A DNA stretch of 64,000 bases, taken from contig NZ_BSDJ01000018.1 in the NCBI RefSeq assembly GCF_027925525.1, positions 1-64,000 of the forward strand, in the 5' to 3' direction. The notes under the pieces were generated by a model. That model saw nothing but the letters and a program-made list of their open reading frames with translations, was not told the origin of the DNA and did no database searches. Shown in pieces: positions 62,797 through 64,000 of the stretch (position 1 is its first letter; every line of letters begins with the position of its first letter). Source of the DNA: Paenibacillus tyrphae. GTDB taxonomy: Bacteria > Bacillota > Bacilli > Paenibacillales > NBRC-103111. Both the position numbers and the translations under genes were made by a program.

Positions 62797-63875
62797 ATGA
62801 GATATTTCATGATTGTTTCTTTGACTTTACTGATTTTGGCAGGTTGCAGCGATCCTCTCAAGGATACGGAACCGATCGGCGAAAATATGAAACTAGTCGT
62901 GCATCCGTTCATTCGATCGTTGTCTGTCGTAGATACGGAAAAGTTCGAAATCATTCGGACTATTCCGCTAGGCAGATTTGTTATAGATTATGCAACAGCT
63001 CCTAATGGGAAAATATATATCCCTCTTCATGACGCTAAAGGGGACAAGGGTCCTATGTAGCTGTACTGGATCCCAGGACAGGAAGTTTGAAAAAGATACC
63101 AAATCAATTTGGCTCCGAAGATTTTATAACCATTACCAAGGACGGGACGGCCTTTATACGTACGGGAATTTTCAAGAACGTCAAAGATAATCACACCCTG
63201 CTAATAGATACTAAAACCGATCAAGTTATTGGTTCTGTACTGATTCCCGGAGCATGGACGAGACTTGAACGTTTCAGCGATACCCAAGTAATCGTAGGAG
63301 TTGATAATCCCGTAAACGGGACAGAGGGAAATGTGTATATCGTGGACCGCAACAAAGCAGTCCCCATCTTTCCCGAATCACTGCACCCCAGAGCACCGTT
63401 CGAAATTCGCTATAATTCCGAAAGTGGCACTGCTTATTTTCTATATAATGGCGTAGTTGACAAGCAATTAAGGCAACGGTATATGACCAAAACAACGGAC
63501 ATAAAAATGCTGGAAGCCCATATCGACGTATGGAATTTAAAGACGCTTACACGTATCAATCAAATTTATCTTCCATTCCCGCGACCATCCTCTATGGTCC
63601 TCGATTCCAGAGGCTTGTTATACGTTGGAAATTGGGATGTATCGCCCAATGAACCGGTAAATCATTTCCTTGTTGTTAACCCCACTAGCGGACAAGTTAG
63701 ACAGGTAGAAACGGTACGGAACCCCGAAAGCGTACATATCGACAAAGACAGGCTGTACGTTGGTAGCGGCACGGACGGGGAAATGGACATATTTCAGTTG
63801 CCCAATCTTGAACATGTGAAGCGTATAGGCTCTTTTAAAGATAAAGTTCGTTTGCCAATGATCACTATAAATTAG
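62797..63875 (+). pseudogene. Frameshifted beta-propeller lipoprotein gene
   Basis: ATG 62797 has AGGGGGGAG before it. The product starts with a lipoprotein signal (LLILAGCSDP) and reads IYIPLHDAKG, then stops at 63058. The frame two bases away (from about 63042) continues at once with GQGSYVAVLDPRTGSLKK and runs on to 63875. The split lies at a run of four G (63040-63043), as if one G were lost. The product resembles YVTN/WD40-like propeller lipoproteins with repeated strands such as DNHTLLIDTKTDQVIGSV. It is either a pseudogene or a base-call error. About 359 residues if intact. Confidence 0.6.
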
Positions 63876-63911
63876 CGAACATATTCCTTAAAGAACAGGA
63901 CGGCTAAAATT

Positions 63912-64000
63912 ATGAGCGCAGAAAAAAATAAACAACAATTAAAAAAAGAGTTGTCTTATCAAAATATTGTCGAAACAGCAACCAAATTATTCGCTCAAAA
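63912..64000 (+). CDS. TetR family regulator, N-terminal part only (window edge)
   Basis: ATG 63912 opens a frame reading MSAEKNKQQLKKEL then SYQNIVETATKLFAQ, the start of the first helices of a TetR-type winged domain. The gene runs off the window after 29 codons. It is the nearest candidate to bind the palindrome at 62006-62019. Confidence 0.6.
   Translation, partial: MSAEKNKQQLKKELSYQNIVETATKLFAQ

Noticed and set aside
1..64000. CRISPR arrays, tRNA, rRNA and phage genes
   Set aside because: No regularly spaced repeats, no cloverleaf-like stretches ending in CCA, and no recombinase, capsid or terminase proteins were seen.

Overview
The window looks like chromosome of a Gram-positive, spore-forming member of the Paenibacillaceae (Paenibacillus/Cohnella-like). 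The grounds are a small acid-soluble spore protein gene of the SspH type, strong AGGAGG-type ribosome binding sites before nearly every gene, many GTG starts, a moderately high GC content, a YesM/YesN two-component pair beside a sugar ABC transporter, FadR-type lutABC control, and several secreted glycosidases. No rRNA, tRNA, CRISPR array, transposase or phage gene was seen.

Left part (1-11.2 kb): a DedA membrane protein, then a 5-oxoproline (pyroglutamate) block. This has pcp (releases pyroglutamate from peptides), an IclR/KipR-like regulator, and one long minus-strand operon accB-accC-pxpB-pxpC-pxpA-DUF969-DUF979. Near-identical TTCCG-N5-CGG(A/T)A sites lie in the regulator and operon promoters. 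A GNAT and an SgrR-like regulator with a solute-binding domain follow.

11.3-16.7 kb: a cysteine-rich protein, an ArsR-family repressor, an ADP-ribosylglycohydrolase with an AraC regulator, and a SulP anion transporter. An identical 18-nt element sits just after the -10 box of both the cysteine-rich gene and sulP, 3 kb apart, which points to a small ArsR regulon.

16.7-35.7 kb: sspH; lutABC for lactate oxidation with its FadR-type regulator; an alpha/beta hydrolase; YunC-like and small unknown proteins; a PAS-GGDEF-EAL protein with a degenerate GGDEF motif; a DUF423 protein; the efeO-efeB-efeU (FTR1) iron uptake operon behind a near-consensus Fur box; and a MarR-controlled heterodimeric ABC exporter.

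35.8-53.5 kb: two secreted glycoside-hydrolase-like proteins in one operon, malic enzyme, a GNAT, a CcdC-like membrane protein, an RbsB-RbsA-RbsC type sugar importer followed by YesM-YesN, a small cysteine-motif protein, and a GH95 alpha-L-fucosidase. Together this suggests use of fucose-containing or other plant/algal polysaccharide.

53.6-64 kb: a LysR regulator divergent from an EamA permease, a cluster of palindromic repeats, an envelope-type operon (secreted protein, ABC ATPase, ABC permease, histidine kinase, response regulator), an LD-carboxypeptidase, and an AT-rich end. That end holds two disrupted genes (a permuted-papain-like amidase and a beta-propeller lipoprotein), a TetR-type operator and the start of a TetR gene cut by the window edge.
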